DNA from: Cymbomonas tetramitiformis
Taxonomy: Eukaryota; Chlorophyta; Pyramimonadophyceae; Pyramimonadales; Pyramimonadaceae
Reading direction: 5' to 3'
Assembly (NCBI GenBank): GCA_001247695.2
Contig: LGRX02035096.1
Span: forward strand, 27,757 to 91,756
Length of the DNA: 64,000 nucleotides
Shown here: in pieces, positions 32,771-44,099 of the stretch
How the letters are laid out: every line of letters starts with the position of its first letter
How positions within the stretch are numbered: position 1 is the first letter of the stretch
Notes under the pieces: generated by a model
The model's input: the letters and a program-made list of their open reading frames with translations, nothing else
The model's database searches: none
What the model was told of the DNA's origin: nothing
Position numbers and translations under genes: made by a program

Positions 32771-33872
32771 TGCGTGTCAAATGCATAATGGCATAAAAGG
32801 GTAATTTTTTTAATGTGTCTCACTGAAAATTAAGTCATCCAAAGGAAGACAAGCCGTGTGCAGCGCTCTGTGTTATTATATAGTCTGGGCAGAATTAATG
32901 ACAAGGGAAAACTACACACCCTTCACATTTTTAAAGATACAAAGTATACGTACCGTAGCAGCAGTTTCCACTTTGCTTGTTCGCCGATAATGTGATCTTG
33001 CCTGTGGTACGCTTGCTTAGATTCTGCTTTATTTATGGTGACGGCACTCAGAATCCCCAAAACAAACCATGTGGCATATCATTTATGTGGCCCGAATATT
33101 CATTCCATGTATGCGGCAGCCTTCATCCACCAAGCACCGAGATGTATACAATCATCCGTCGGTGACGCAATGATCCTGATTGATTATGCCCTTTGCCTGT
33201 ATGCCTAAATGATCGATGTCACAAGCACATTGCATCATTCAACAATGTAATTGGTATTTCGATGCGATTAACTTCAACCATTAACTGCATGCTCGGATTG
33301 TCGATGTCGTTTCATTGCAACATTGAGACATGTATCATCTTCGGGTACCGAGGCAGCCATCATGCGCTTTTGAGCGCGCAGATTTCGATACCACCTACGA
33401 AAGTTTGCATCATACTAGCATGCATGAAACACTTCAGTGCAACGCTGATATACGTCGACTGCTGGGAAGAAAATATGCGACAAGTTTCCGGAAATTCGAC
33501 GATGTTTTATCGGGCATGTTTAAAACAATGTACCGCTTCAACATGTGAACATGACACAAAAAATATAATTTGTAATGATAGCATCGATATGTGGCGTACC
33601 TTGCATGTGTGGGGTCGGGGTTTCAGCATACCGTGCCTTCTTTATTGATTTTAAAATCAAATCATTATTTTGCCCCAAAACGACCTATGTTAGAAAAATA
33701 ACAAACAAGTAATTGGTTTGCTCGATTCCCTGTGGTGAAAAAAAACGAAGTCGATTAATTAATTAATTGGGAGATAGCCCCGCCACTAGAAGAACATACA
33801 ACAAGACCGTAATTAATTTGAATGTCGCCGAATCCTGCCAACAACAGCCAACAATGACAAACTGGCAAAAGA

Positions 33873-34217
33873 ATGCTCGAGGAGCTCGACCCGTCAAACT
33901 CGCTCTCACTGCGCACCATCACACGCCGGCGGCCTCGGGATTGTATCAATATCATAATGGGGGACTCGGCGGTGTGTATCTGGCGTAAATGCACCCCTGT
34001 CAGTAGTAAATGTGGGAAGACGACCCTGGGTGACATGGCCAAGATGCGCCGTTCGTTAGACAAGCGTCGAAAGGCGTCACTCATGAGCTTCGGTGTGAAG
34101 CGCGGTATCGCTCCCACAGCAGTGACTGACAACGACCACGACGACGACGGTACCAACGGCTCGACGACGACGGTACCACGATCGACCCCCCCGACTTGCA
34201 CACAATTTCCTGAATGA
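33873..34217 (+). CDS. Unrecognised small ORF
   Basis: A 114-residue frame starting MLEELDPSNSLSLR, with a basic helical middle (MAKMRRSLDKRRKASLMSFG) and a Thr/Asp-rich end. It has two possible Cys pairs (VCIWRKC, SSKCGK). A longer 204-residue frame on the opposite strand has poorer composition. No family is recognised; it may be a fragment of a mobile element. Confidence 0.25.
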   Translation: MLEELDPSNSLSLRTITRRRPRDCINIIMGDSAVCIWRKCTPVSSKCGKTTLGDMAKMRRSLDKRRKASLMSFGVKRGIAPTAVTDNDHDDDGTNGSTTTVPRSTPPTCTQFPE

Positions 34218-34266
34218 AATCGATCAAATTGAGGGGACACTCCCTCATTCCCCGAAAATTTTATTG

Positions 34267-34300
34267 GTAAATGGGGGTGGGGTGGGGTGGGGGGAGGGGT
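34267..34300 (+). other. G-rich run with quadruplex potential
   Basis: Five or more runs of four or more G separated by single bases (GGGGGTGGGGTGGGGTGGGG). By the usual pattern rule this is a strong intramolecular G-quadruplex candidate. No gene context explains it. Confidence 0.7.
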
Positions 34301-35491
34301 CCAGCGAATGTGTCTGTCGATCGCCATATCGTTCCGGAGGGGAAGGCTATAAAAAAGCTCGTCTTTCACAGAAAAATTATACCGTTAATTAGCTAAAATC
34401 CTGAAAGACCACGTGCAGGTCCTTCTCGAGCTCTCTTGACAGAATGAATGCCAGTCATTGGTAAACCATCTGTTGACACCCTGGCTCCCTCATAGGGGAT
34501 GTACATATGCAAATCCCGTTTGACTGCCAAAGAAAAGTGCATATACACAATAGTAGCAAATACTCTATTCACATCAGAACCGACCCTTTGGGACATGCAC
34601 AGTCATCAATCCAACTTAAATCATTCTGCACCAGTTGCTCAGCATCCAATGTGATCTGCGCCACCATGGTGAAGCATTCGCTCTTCAACTTTTCCCATTT
34701 TCAGACCGAATGGAACAGGCTTTGACACAAAACTCCCAAATGTCGTGAAGGCCAGCCATTATGACCAGACATCCTGCAACGATCTCAATCTTCGAGCTGC
34801 ACAACCACATCGCGCTACCAAAGGAACTGCTTTGCAGAACTGCACGCGTGGCATGCTTCAGCCAGGTGTCATCTCCAAGCTACCTCTGATGTTGTAGGAT
34901 CCGATCCGCCTCGTTCGTTCAGTCATCCTTCGAAATCCGAATCCCCTCCGTCCGACCCTTCGAAATCCTGAAGACGAACACAGTCTCCCCCCCCCATTGC
35001 CGCATGCCTCAACATCAAGATCTCCATTGTGCCATCCCCCATCGTTGTGTCAGCTCCCTCATTGCCGAAACACCTGCCACCACGCAGAGGCGGGCTGCAC
35101 GATCTCCCTCATTGCTGGAATTTTCTTCCCCATTCACCGTTCAATGCAATCACACTGTGGGTTTGATTTATAGCAGAGTCACACAAGCAAAATGGGTCTA
35201 TGTTTCTACATCCAGGAACACGCCTTGTCATCATCTTGATCACTTCGCCGGATCAAGGAGCGCTTTTTGGGGGGGCTGTGCATTTTCTTCTCATTCAAAT
35301 CCGGCGTGCTTGGCTGAAAAGGATCCCATGCAAGGAATTGCCTGTTTGCACTCGGTCTTCCTCTCACCCGAGCCGCCACTTCTACATCGGGGGTCTGCCA
35401 GATTTCCAACAGCAGACAGCGAGTGCAGTGCAAGGGAGCCCGCGGCACCCCCCCTCATCCGCACCTCTTGGCTGATCAATCGCTGCGCACA

Positions 35492-35611
35492 TTAATTTGA
35501 TTGAAGCTTCTGATCCACGGCTTCTGGGCTCACCTGGTCTTCTGCGTCACTTGCGTCGCTGGGCTCTCTGTCAAGATGATGAGGGGCAGCCTCTTCCTCC
35601 TCCTCGCTATC

Positions 35612-35645
<34 letters not shown>

Positions 35646-38600
35646 CTATCCCCACCCTCCTCCTCCTCCTCCTCGTCGATGGCATCATCGTCGGGCTCAA
35701 GGCCCTCGTCATCGTCTTCTGCCAGGGGGCTTCTGCTTCCGGCCAGATTCTGGGCCGGCCACCTGGAGCCTGCGCCATGCTCGCCATCTCCTTGCCCATC
35801 TTCTCCTCCATCGTCGTCCTCGTCGTATCCTTGCCCATCTTCTTCTCCATCGTCGTCCTCGTCATCTTTGTTTCCAACATACCCCAGTGCCGAGTCGCCC
35901 TCATATTTGCGCCTCTTGGCGCCATCCTCTTCCTCCACGTCATCCTGCAAAGCGCCGCAGCGGATAATGCATCACCATCGAGGCGGCCCAGGCACTTGGA
36001 GGGCTGGATAGCAGCTGCGGTGGAGGTTGCCACGTGGCCTGTGATCACTAATCTGTTTTGGAAGCTTCTATGGCGCTGTGTCAATGTGTGTGGCTTATCT
36101 TGGGACCGATTCCTTTGGTATCAATTTAGCCGCAAAATATCGGCCGCACTATGTAGTCACATCCCTGGATCAAAGGATTCAGCACAATCTTCAGGACACT
36201 TATCCGGATTTTCCGGAGCTCGCTAGTGGAGAACGGGACCCCCTAGGCCTCTCTGGGCCACCTAAGCCCCTCTGCAACTGCCCTGCAGGTGCACGGTTGC
36301 TGTCTCTCTGAAGCCAGTTCACCTCTGCCCCCCGAGCTGCTCGAGCCATCCCCCCACCGCCAAGCCTACGCTCAGGACCACCCCTCTGCTCCCTGAGCCT
36401 CACCGGCCCCCTTCGCCCCTGTGCATCCCTGCCGGCGCACTGTCGCTGTCTCTAAAGCCGGCTCACCGCTGTCCCTCGATCCGCTCGAGCCATCTCTCCA
36501 CCACTAAGCCCACGCTTGGGACCACCTCTCTGCCCTCTACCTACCCTAGGGCCTGGTCTCAAGAGAGCTTGCCCACCCACGACACGCCTGGAAACCCCAA
36601 GGGCTGTCCCAAGGGGCTGAGAATCGTATGCTACCGTGCAACCTGATGTAAATGGTCATCCCTGTCGGGATGCCCCCCCAGGCTCTGAGGGGCCCGGCAT
36701 GTATCAAATCCACCCGTGACCCTCCATCCGCTGTGGCGAATCCTTGGACCGACTCCTCTGTGTGTGGCGCATCCTCGGACCGCCTCCTCTGTGTGTGGCT
36801 CATCCTTGGACCGACTCCTCTGTGTGCGCCTTATTCTTGGACCGACTTCCCGTCGCCGCAGAAGACCGGCTCTCTCTGTGTGTGTGTATGCTTGAGAGTC
36901 CAGCAGCCGAGTCCTGCCCAATGGGAGGGCAGCGGGGAACGCACATCGGAACCGGAGGCGCCCTGCTCTGACCAGTGCGGCCTCGCAGCGCCGCCTCCCT
37001 CCCGCACCCCCCCTGCCTCACCGTCCTCCTCGCCTTCCCAGCTCTCCTCAAGCTCCAAAGGTGTCCTCTCCCCTTCATAGGCTCCTGGGCATCCCCAGTC
37101 CCTCCCCCCTTCGTGCGCATCTCAGTGCAGCAGCTCGGGGGTGTCCACATCGCGCTCTGCCGGCTGCGTTTGGGTGCTCGTTGAGGCAGCCTGGCACATC
37201 TCGCTCTGCCGGCTGCGTTTGTGTGCTCGTTGAAGCAGCCTGGCACATGAGCCCAGCTAGTACTCCTGTAAACACGTGGACTTCTCTGAGAGACAGGGGG
37301 AGCCAGAGATGGGCTGCGTGGGAGGTTTGCGCACCACCCTCATCGAGCGCCCCCGCATCGTGAGCTGGTGCCATGATCGAGGAGCGACCACGGCGAAGCC
37401 CCGCCCGCAGCCCTGGCCGCCACCCGTCATCATCCTGCAGTCCAGTCCACAGTCCAATTCAAATCCTGTGATTGCCTTGGAGTTTACCCGCTCTCCCAAC
37501 AGCATCTTGGAATTAACAATCTCACGGTCACCCATCACCATCTTGGAGTTATCAATGTCACGTTCACCCATCACCATCTTGGAGTTATCAATCTCACGGT
37601 CACCCTGCATCATCATCATCTTGGAGTCAGCACTCTCCCGATCACCCGTCATCATCATCTTGGAGTCATCACTCTCCCGGTCACCCGTCATCATCATCTT
37701 GGAGTTATCACTGTCCCGATCACCCGTCATCATCATCTTGGAGTCATCACTCTCCTGGACACCCATCATCATCTTGGAGTCATCACTCTCCCGATCACCC
37801 GTCATCATCGTCATGGAGTCATCACTCTCCCGATCACCCGTCATCATCTTCTTGGAGTCATCACTCTCCCGGTCACCCGCCATCAGCTTGGAGTCATCAC
37901 TAAGCATCTGCAAATGGATGTGAGTTGCGCAAACAGGCTTCAGGGGGGCAGTTTGCATTCTTAGCACATCCGAGGTGTGCCGGGCTCACCGACACGGGGC
38001 TGCCCCGCCTCGCTGGCGCAGCTGGCACTGCCGCGGCTCTCGAGGGCCTCCCAGTGTTCTTGATCGCCTCGTCCATCATCTTGTCGTAGGACTGCAAGCT
38101 CTCCCAAAAGCGGTATGCCACTGAGCAAAGCGAGGCCTCGGTCGGCAGGAAGACCGCCCGGCAGCGGCAAGGGCGCCAGGTCACTACGCTAAGCAAAGGC
38201 ACGGGCAGCAGCTAACAAGGCATTTGGGCAGCGGCAAGGAGGCATTGGATACAAAGGCACAGGCATCTGCGAACAAGGTGTTGGGCAGTGGCTCGGGGGG
38301 CAGCCGTTTGCGAAGAGAAGAACAGTGCAGGTATCTGCGGATGAGGTGTTAGGCGGAGGCTCGGGGGGCAGCCTATGGCGAGGAGGCGGGCAATTGCATG
38401 GGCTGCAGATGGCAAGGTATTGGGCAGAGACAGAAAAAGGGACAATCAGAAGCGGCCAGGCGGAAGGACAGCAGCGGCCAGGCAGGCCAGGCAGAGGCAG
38501 GGACAACAGTGGCCAGGTAGAGGCAATGCCAGCAGTGGACGGGAGCAGCCAGGCAGAGGCAATGCCAGCAGTGGACGAGAGCAGCCAGGCAGAGGCAATG

Positions 38601-41500
38601 CCAGCAGTGGACGAGAGCAGCCAGGCAGAGGCAATGCCAGCAGTGGACGGGAGCAGCCGGGCAGAGGCAGGGGTGGCCGCCGTCAAAAGAGTAGTTCACG
38701 GTCTTGCGTTCCCGGCGCGAGCGCCCTTGCCCCATTTCGATGATGTTTTTGGTGTCAAGGCGGATACGGCTAACGGCCTTCTGGCGCCTCTCTGCCGCAA
38801 GCCGGCGCTCCTCCAGTGCGATGTACACCTCATCTCGCAGCTGCCCAATCACCACCCCCGCTTCCCATCTCTGCATTAGCCCTGTCAACCCTCACAGCCT
38901 TATCTTTGTGCACTGCCTCTACACCGCACTCGCTCTTGGAGTCACCTGTCGGCTCTGCAGAGGTGCGTGGGTGCTGGGAGACCCAAGAAACCACTGCGAT
39001 TGGCTCTAAGAAACAGGAGACCACTGTGATTGGCTGTGAAATACAGGAAACCACTGTGATTGCCTCTAAGGCACAGGAAACCACTGTGATTGGCTCTAAG
39101 GCACAGGAAACCACTGTGATTGGCTCTAAAACACAGGAAACCACTGCGATTGGCTCTAAGAAACAGGAGACCACTGTGATTGGCTCTAAAACACAGGAAA
39201 CCACTGCGATTGCCTCTAAGGCACAGGAAACCACTGTGATTGGCTCTAAGGCACAGGAAACCACTGTGATTGGCTCTAAAACACAGGAAACCACTGTGAT
39301 TGGCTCTAAGGCACAGGAAACCACTGTGATTGGCTCTAAGGCACAGGAAACCACTGTGATTGGCTCTAAAACACAGGAAACCACTGCGATTGGCTCTAAG
39401 AAACAGGAGACCACTGTGATTGGCTCTAAAACACAGGAAACCACTGCGATTGCCTCCAAGGCACAGGAAACCACTGTGATTGGCTCTAAGGCACAGGAAA
39501 CCACTGTGAGATGATGGCCTCCCTGGGAGATGGAGACAAGGCACAGGTTCTCTGCAATGAGCTGAGCGCTGCAGAGTGTAGACGTCATAAAAACAGACTT
39601 CACTCTCAGACCAAGTAGCGAGATGAGGTGTGAATCTCTGGTACCAGGTGAAGGGACCGCAAGAGTATAGTCCGCGGCCGCGCCGCGACAAGGGCCACGG
39701 CATCACGAGCGCTGCCGCTTGATGGCCCCGGCCAAAGCCCGCATTCTTCATTGGGCAGGGACCGCTCTGCGGGCAGCGCGGGGTGCGGGGCGCACTGTGG
39801 TGCCGATGCGCTTCTCCTCCTTGTTACGCGACCGCGCCATGTGCTCCCCGATCTGATACAGCTCCTCGGCGTCGCCGGCCATCATCTCCCAGGGAGGCGC
39901 CACTGGAGCAGCAGCGTTGCGCTTTGTTCCCTTTGAGGGGGCCTGGCCCCACCTCTCCCCCCCGCCCCCCATCAGTTCCCCATGCCCAGCGCCTTGCTTC
40001 ATCCTCGCATGCATGAGTGCAACAAGCTGACGCCCACAAGTGTGACATTGGTGATACATTCACGTCACTGTGACCGCTCGCAGCGAACGGGAGAAGCTGG
40101 TCATTAGCCCTCGACTCCATCCTCGCCTGCACTCTGTGTAGATCCCAGTCCGTGGCGGCCTTCAGGCGAGTCCGTGTCAGCAGCCGGGCACCCCGTGCGA
40201 GAGCTTCTTGTAGTGGGCGGTGCAGGAGCGTCCGGGAGAGCGCTGCCGCAGGGACCCCATTGGCTCAACCCCGCACCTTCTTGGCTGTGGATGGCGGCAT
40301 ATCGCGGTACAGACGGCTGCCGGTGGTTTCAAAGCAGTCCTGATACCAGTACACCGCTGTGGCAAGCCGCACATCCCAGTCGCTCTCAGACCCAGATCCC
40401 CGGGGAGTACGCCTCACAGTGGGACATCCATCACTCCGGAACTCCTGATCTTCTCACAGCTCAGTGGCAGTAGCCAATAAGCGCCATCCATCGGCGCGTT
40501 GATTTCTGTGCACGAGCAAGAACCCTAGGCGTTGATTTCTGTGCACAAGCACGAACTTTAGGTGTTGATTACTGTGCACGAGCAATAACCCTTGATGTTG
40601 ATTCCTGTGCACGAGCAAGAACCCTAGGCGTTGATTTCTGTGCACGAGCAAGAACCCTAGGCAGTGGCGGGTGGCAAGAGCCTTCGATTCACCTCCGCTG
40701 CCGTCCACGCCGAGGGGCGCAGCACGGAAGTCGCTCAGGCCTGCCACATAAACCTCCCTCAGGGGCCGCGCGCACCTCCCTCAGTGGCATCACACACCTG
40801 CTGTTGCCAACGGCTATGTGCGTACCAGCATTCGGTGCAGACCCCACTACGCAGGCCGCAAGCCGGGTGCTCACCGCTGAATGGGGGCATCTTCTTTACC
40901 ACCTTGGGTGCAGGAAGCGCCTGCTTCGCAGCCCTGCCCCGTGATCGGCTGCTCGGGGGCGGCGGCGGCGGCGCCGCCACCTGCTCGCCCGCGACAGGCC
41001 CCCGCAGCTCAAGGGGCTCCTGGTGCTCCACAACGCGGGTGACAGGCCCCCCGCAGCTCAAGGGGCTCCTGGTGCTCCACGACGCGAATGGGGACGGTAC
41101 GCGCTATCCGTACAGGTGCGATGCTATGATACGCAGTGTGTGCTTTGCGGGATGAACTCCATCCAATGGTCGGTTACCAAAGCCGTTCGTCACGTGCCAT
41201 GCTGTACCCTGTCTGATGTACCCAACTTGGCAAAAATCAAGGGCACGGGAGAGTAGCGAACAGCTTGCTTCATCAGGCTGCCAGGTGTCACAGAGCAATG
41301 CATGCGCACAGCCAGGTGTCCCGGACTACAGCGATGAGGACGCGCACCTGAGGCTTTGGCGGTACCAGCGCATCATCAACCGCTCCACGGAGGTCGATTG
41401 TCATTTCGAGGCGAAGCTCGCACAGCACGCGTAGACACCGCACACGGTCTGCCGCCCCGAGTTCTTCATACACCTCATTGGCCGCCGCCATCACCTCACC
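35492..41500 (-). CDS. DDT/WHIM-domain protein, DDR4/CECR2-like (chromatin remodelling partner)
   Basis: Exons in transcript order: 41500-41348 (ADRVRCLRVLCELRL, a DDT/WHIM helix), about 41090-40875 (Pro/basic linker), about 40450-40283 (ATAVYWYQD, TGSRLYRDMPP), 39942-39796 (PPWEMMAGDAEELYQIGEHM, RNKEEKR), 38870-38682 (RWEAGVVIGQLRDE, then RRERKTVNYSFD), 38091-37990 (SYDKMMDEAIKN), 37907-37488 (13-residue acidic repeats) and 35944-35492 (acidic tail with ten Gln, TAA stop). The Y-W-[YF]...G-[ST]-R-[LM]-Y-[RK] block with a downstream W-E helix and basic V-N-Y box is what I know from DDT proteins that pair with ISWI-type remodellers in the nucleus. Upstream exons and the 38682/38091 junction are unresolved. 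Confidence 0.77.
36082..36720 (-). repeat. Dispersed ~640-bp element inside the last intron of the DDT/WHIM gene
   Basis: Its reverse complement matches 50005-50932 in blocks: GCCGGGCCCCTCAGAGCC, GATGACCA-TTACA-CAGGTTGCACGG, GTGGGTGGGCAAGCTCTCTT, the GAGCTCCG-GATTCCGGATAAG end block and the CCAAAGGA-TCGGTCC tail. The 50-kb copy has about 300 bp extra in the middle. It contains internal GC-rich sub-repeats. Confidence 0.75.
36735..36880. repeat. ~31-34-bp tandem repeat, four to five copies
   Basis: Unit: CCTTGGACCGACTCCTCTGT followed by GTGTGGCGCAT, with increasing divergence to the right. It lies in the last intron of the DDT/WHIM gene. Confidence 0.75.
37488..37907 (-). repeat. Coding 39-bp repeat in a DDT/WHIM exon
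   Basis: About 11 copies encode variants of GDRESDDSKMMMT. The exon is exactly 140 codons and its unit is a multiple of three, so copy-number change does not break the frame. Substitutions are mostly conservative (E/D, S/N), which suggests that the frame is under constraint. Confidence 0.8.
38505..38681. repeat. 36-bp minisatellite adjoining a DDT/WHIM exon
   Basis: About five copies of CCAGCAGTGGACGAGAGCAG followed by CCAGGCAGAGGCAATG. It begins exactly where the exon ending NYSFD stops, so it may have displaced or hidden the splice donor. It is open in all frames on both strands, giving spurious long ORFs. Confidence 0.85.
38995..39513. repeat. 30-bp minisatellite, 17 copies, with higher-order structure
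   Basis: Unit: ATTGGCTCTAAAACACAGGA followed by AACCACTGTG. Variant positions (AAAA, AGGC or AGAA after TCT; CTGCG or CTGTG; GGC or GCC) show that units 4-9 recur as units 12-17, that is, a 240-bp higher-order period. It lies in the DDT/WHIM intron between exons 39796 and 38870. The open frame of 232 codons across it is a by-product of the 30-bp period. Confidence 0.93.
40497..40661. repeat. 33-bp tandem repeat, five copies
   Basis: Unit: GCGTTGATTTCTGTGCACGA followed by GCAAGAACCCTAG. It lies in the DDT/WHIM intron between the exons at about 40875 and 40450. A separate 45-46-bp duplication (CGCAGCTCAAGGGGCTCCTG) lies at 40993-41085 and overlaps the neighbouring exon. Confidence 0.9.
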
Positions 41501-41739
41501 CTGTCCGCCCTCAACCCCCTCCCATCTCTCCCATCTCCCCAACCTCAGATCCTCCCGCAGGGGCAGTGACTCACTACTCGTGCGATGTAAAACTTCACAC
41601 TTCCCCTCTCTACATCCTCTCAGCCTTAGCCGCTTGCGGGAGCATGTCTTAGGGCGGGGCGATGGCTGCCAGGCGATCCGTGCGCTGATAGGGGGTGTCC
41701 ATCGATGCCGACAGGCACATTCTGGTGTGAGCACAGTAA

Positions 41740-42560
41740 GAAGCAGTGAGGCCTATGTGGAGTTGAGCCCTTAGCATGAGATAGTAGTAAAATGCGAGGA
41801 TTGGGAAAATGTGAAAGAAGCAGGAATGTAAGACGCTTCCCAGAAGCTACCCAAAAGACAGCAGTGGTAGCGGGGGAGTGCCGAGGTAACCGCTACAAGC
41901 ATATGATAGGAAGCACACCTTGTCGGTACCTCGAGGCATGGTGGGAACCACTAGCGGGTTCCTGCCCGCCGCAATCTGCGTGCCCACCGGCCCCAAACAC
42001 ATCACACCCCTTGACGCATGAAGCACACTCGGCTTGACTATCCCCCCGCCGCTTTCATGGAGAGGAAAATAGGTCGGAAATTGCAGGAGAATGAGGTAGG
42101 AGAGCCCGAGCGAAGGTTCACGCACACCCGTCCGTGGAAGAGCACGCCAGCAATCTGCCGGCAACCGTCTGCCCCCATGGTGCTGTGGTGGACAGAGGGC
42201 TCCAAAGTGGATGCATCACGATTAGCGTTCACCCTGGGGACCCTGCACTTGAAATGGCCGCCACCGGTGCACCCAGAACAGGTCCTCGAGCGATCCGACA
42301 GGTGTCCACCTGGTGCCAGTGATTTTCCAGCTTTTGAGCGAACTTTGAAACCCACGTAGAAGGTGTGATCGTGTCCACGCTCCTTGGGTGCATCCCATGC
42401 AGTAGCTCCTGAAAAGGGTATTTCACGCAACATGTCAAGTCACGTCCAGTCATGACGTCTGGCCAGCCCAACGAGTCGAAGAGGAAAGTACCCAACTTCA
42501 CAAAACTCTAGTCACCATCCTACAAGGTTGAGGTCCAGGGTGTTCGCAGCGACAAACATG
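41740..42560. other. Possible 5' exons of the DDT/WHIM gene; nothing firm
   Basis: Minus-strand frames at 42501-42229 and 42433-42038 look mildly coding, but I could not fit splice sites or a family motif to them. Confidence 0.3.
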
Positions 42561-42569
42561 AAAGGCGTA

Positions 42570-43345
42570 GGGGGCCTGGGTCGGGGGTAAACAACGCAGA
42601 GGGGGCCTGGGTCAGGGTAAACAACACAGAGGGGGCCTGGGTCGGGGGTAAACAAGCAGAGGGGGCCTGGGTCGGGGGTAAACAACGCAGAGGGGGCTGG
42701 GTCGGGGGTAAACAACGCAGAGGGGCTGGGTCGGGGTTAAATAACGCAGAGGGTGTGCCAGGGTCGGGGGTAAACAACACTGAGGGGGTGCCTGGGTCGG
42801 GGGTAAACAACACTGAGGGTGCCTGGGTCGGGGTAAACAACACTGCGGGGTGCCTGGGTCGGGGTAAACACATAGTAGATGGGGGCGTGGGTCGGGGTAA
42901 ACAACATAGTAGAGGGGGTCGGGGTCAGCAGCAACGAGGCGCTGGTGTCGGAGGTCAGCAGCATGGAGGGGGTGCTTGGATCGGGAGTCAGGAGCACAGA
43001 GGGTGCGTGGGCCGGGTGTCAGCAGCATAGAGGGTTGCGAGGGCCAGGAGTAGAGGGGGTGCTTGGGTCGGGAGTCAGCAGCAAAGAGGATGGTGGGTCG
43101 GGTTCAGCAGCATGGAGGGGTGCTTGGGTCGGAGTCAGGAGCACAGAGGGTGCGTGGGCCGGGTGTCAGCAGCATAGAGGGTTGCGAGGGTCAGGAGTAG
43201 AGGGGTGCTTGGGTCGGGGGTAAGGAGCACAGAGGGTGCGTGGGTCAGGAGTAGAGGGTGCTTGGGTCGGAGTCAGCAGCAAAGAGGATCGTGGGTCGGG
43301 TTCAGCAGCATGGAGTGCTTGGGTCGGGAGTCAGCAACAAAGTTT
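42570..43345. repeat. G-rich tandem arrays (two related units)
   Basis: From 42570 to about 42900 the unit is about 31-33 bp (GGGCCTGGGTCGGGGGTAAA followed by CAACGCAGAGG). From about 42900 to 43345 a longer compound unit alternates GGGTCGGGAGTCAGGAGCAC, AGAGGGTGCGTGGGCCGGGT and CAGCAGCATAGAGGG. The purine/pyrimidine bias opens several long spurious frames. No gene is seen. Confidence 0.85.
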
Positions 43346-44099
43346 TGTTACATGGGTCGGGGGTCATCGATAAGGGGTGGCGAGAGGGTTGAGCAATTGT
43401 AGAATAGGGTAGCGTGCAGGTCGGAGGTTCGAATTTGGGGGAGTGCATGGGTCGGTGGTCAGGATCACAGTGGACCACGAGGGTCGGAGCTTGGGCGCAA
43501 CAGACACTTCGCTTGCAAACCGGCGACAAGGACTCCGATGGCTCCGAGGGCAAGCACGGGGGCACCGAACCAACCCAGCCGCCCGGCACTCGCATAAAAC
43601 TCAAAAAGTTCCGGGTGCATATCCTAGAACGCGATCCGCGCAGAAGGCCGCGCAGGAGGCCAAAGGGACCCCATAGTGGCCACCTCGCGACGGCCTTTGC
43701 CAGGGCACAGGGGCCACCACGCCCCATCTTGGAAACCACAAAACAGGGGTTTACACTATGGTCACGAGGCTCGCCACATCAGCTGCGTGGATCGAACGCA
43801 GATCCTTTGCTCAGAAGGTAGTGTTTCGGGCCGACAGTCGGCTAGACTTTCGTTCGAATGAGAGAGAGTTTCGAAGCCAAGACCGTCGAAAAAAGAGCAG
43901 CCCCTTGTTTCGAAACAAGATCGGCGGACTCGCGCTAGAGGCACATATGCCAATGGTGACAATGGTGGAATCACAGTGTGCTGGATGACGACGATAAAGC
44001 CGAGATGAAGAGCACGGCTGTCGGAGGCTTTCGGCGAAATCTGGTTGAGCGCTGAGACGCGGGAGAGAAGCATGGCTATTAGAATTTAAGGAGCGCACT

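Noticed and set aside
37276..37923. 215-codon plus-strand ORF (SRSPVIIILES repeats)
   Set aside because: It is antisense to the 140-codon exon of the DDT/WHIM gene, which has matching splice sites and conservative substitutions.
38816..39603. 232-, 257- and 269-codon ORFs over the 30-bp array
   Set aside because: The array period is a multiple of three, so all six frames stay open; it lies between two phase-compatible exons and is best read as intron.
41740..42501. Extra DDT/WHIM exons upstream
   Set aside because: Some minus frames look mildly coding, but no splice pair kept phase with the exon at 41500, so they were not added to the gene.
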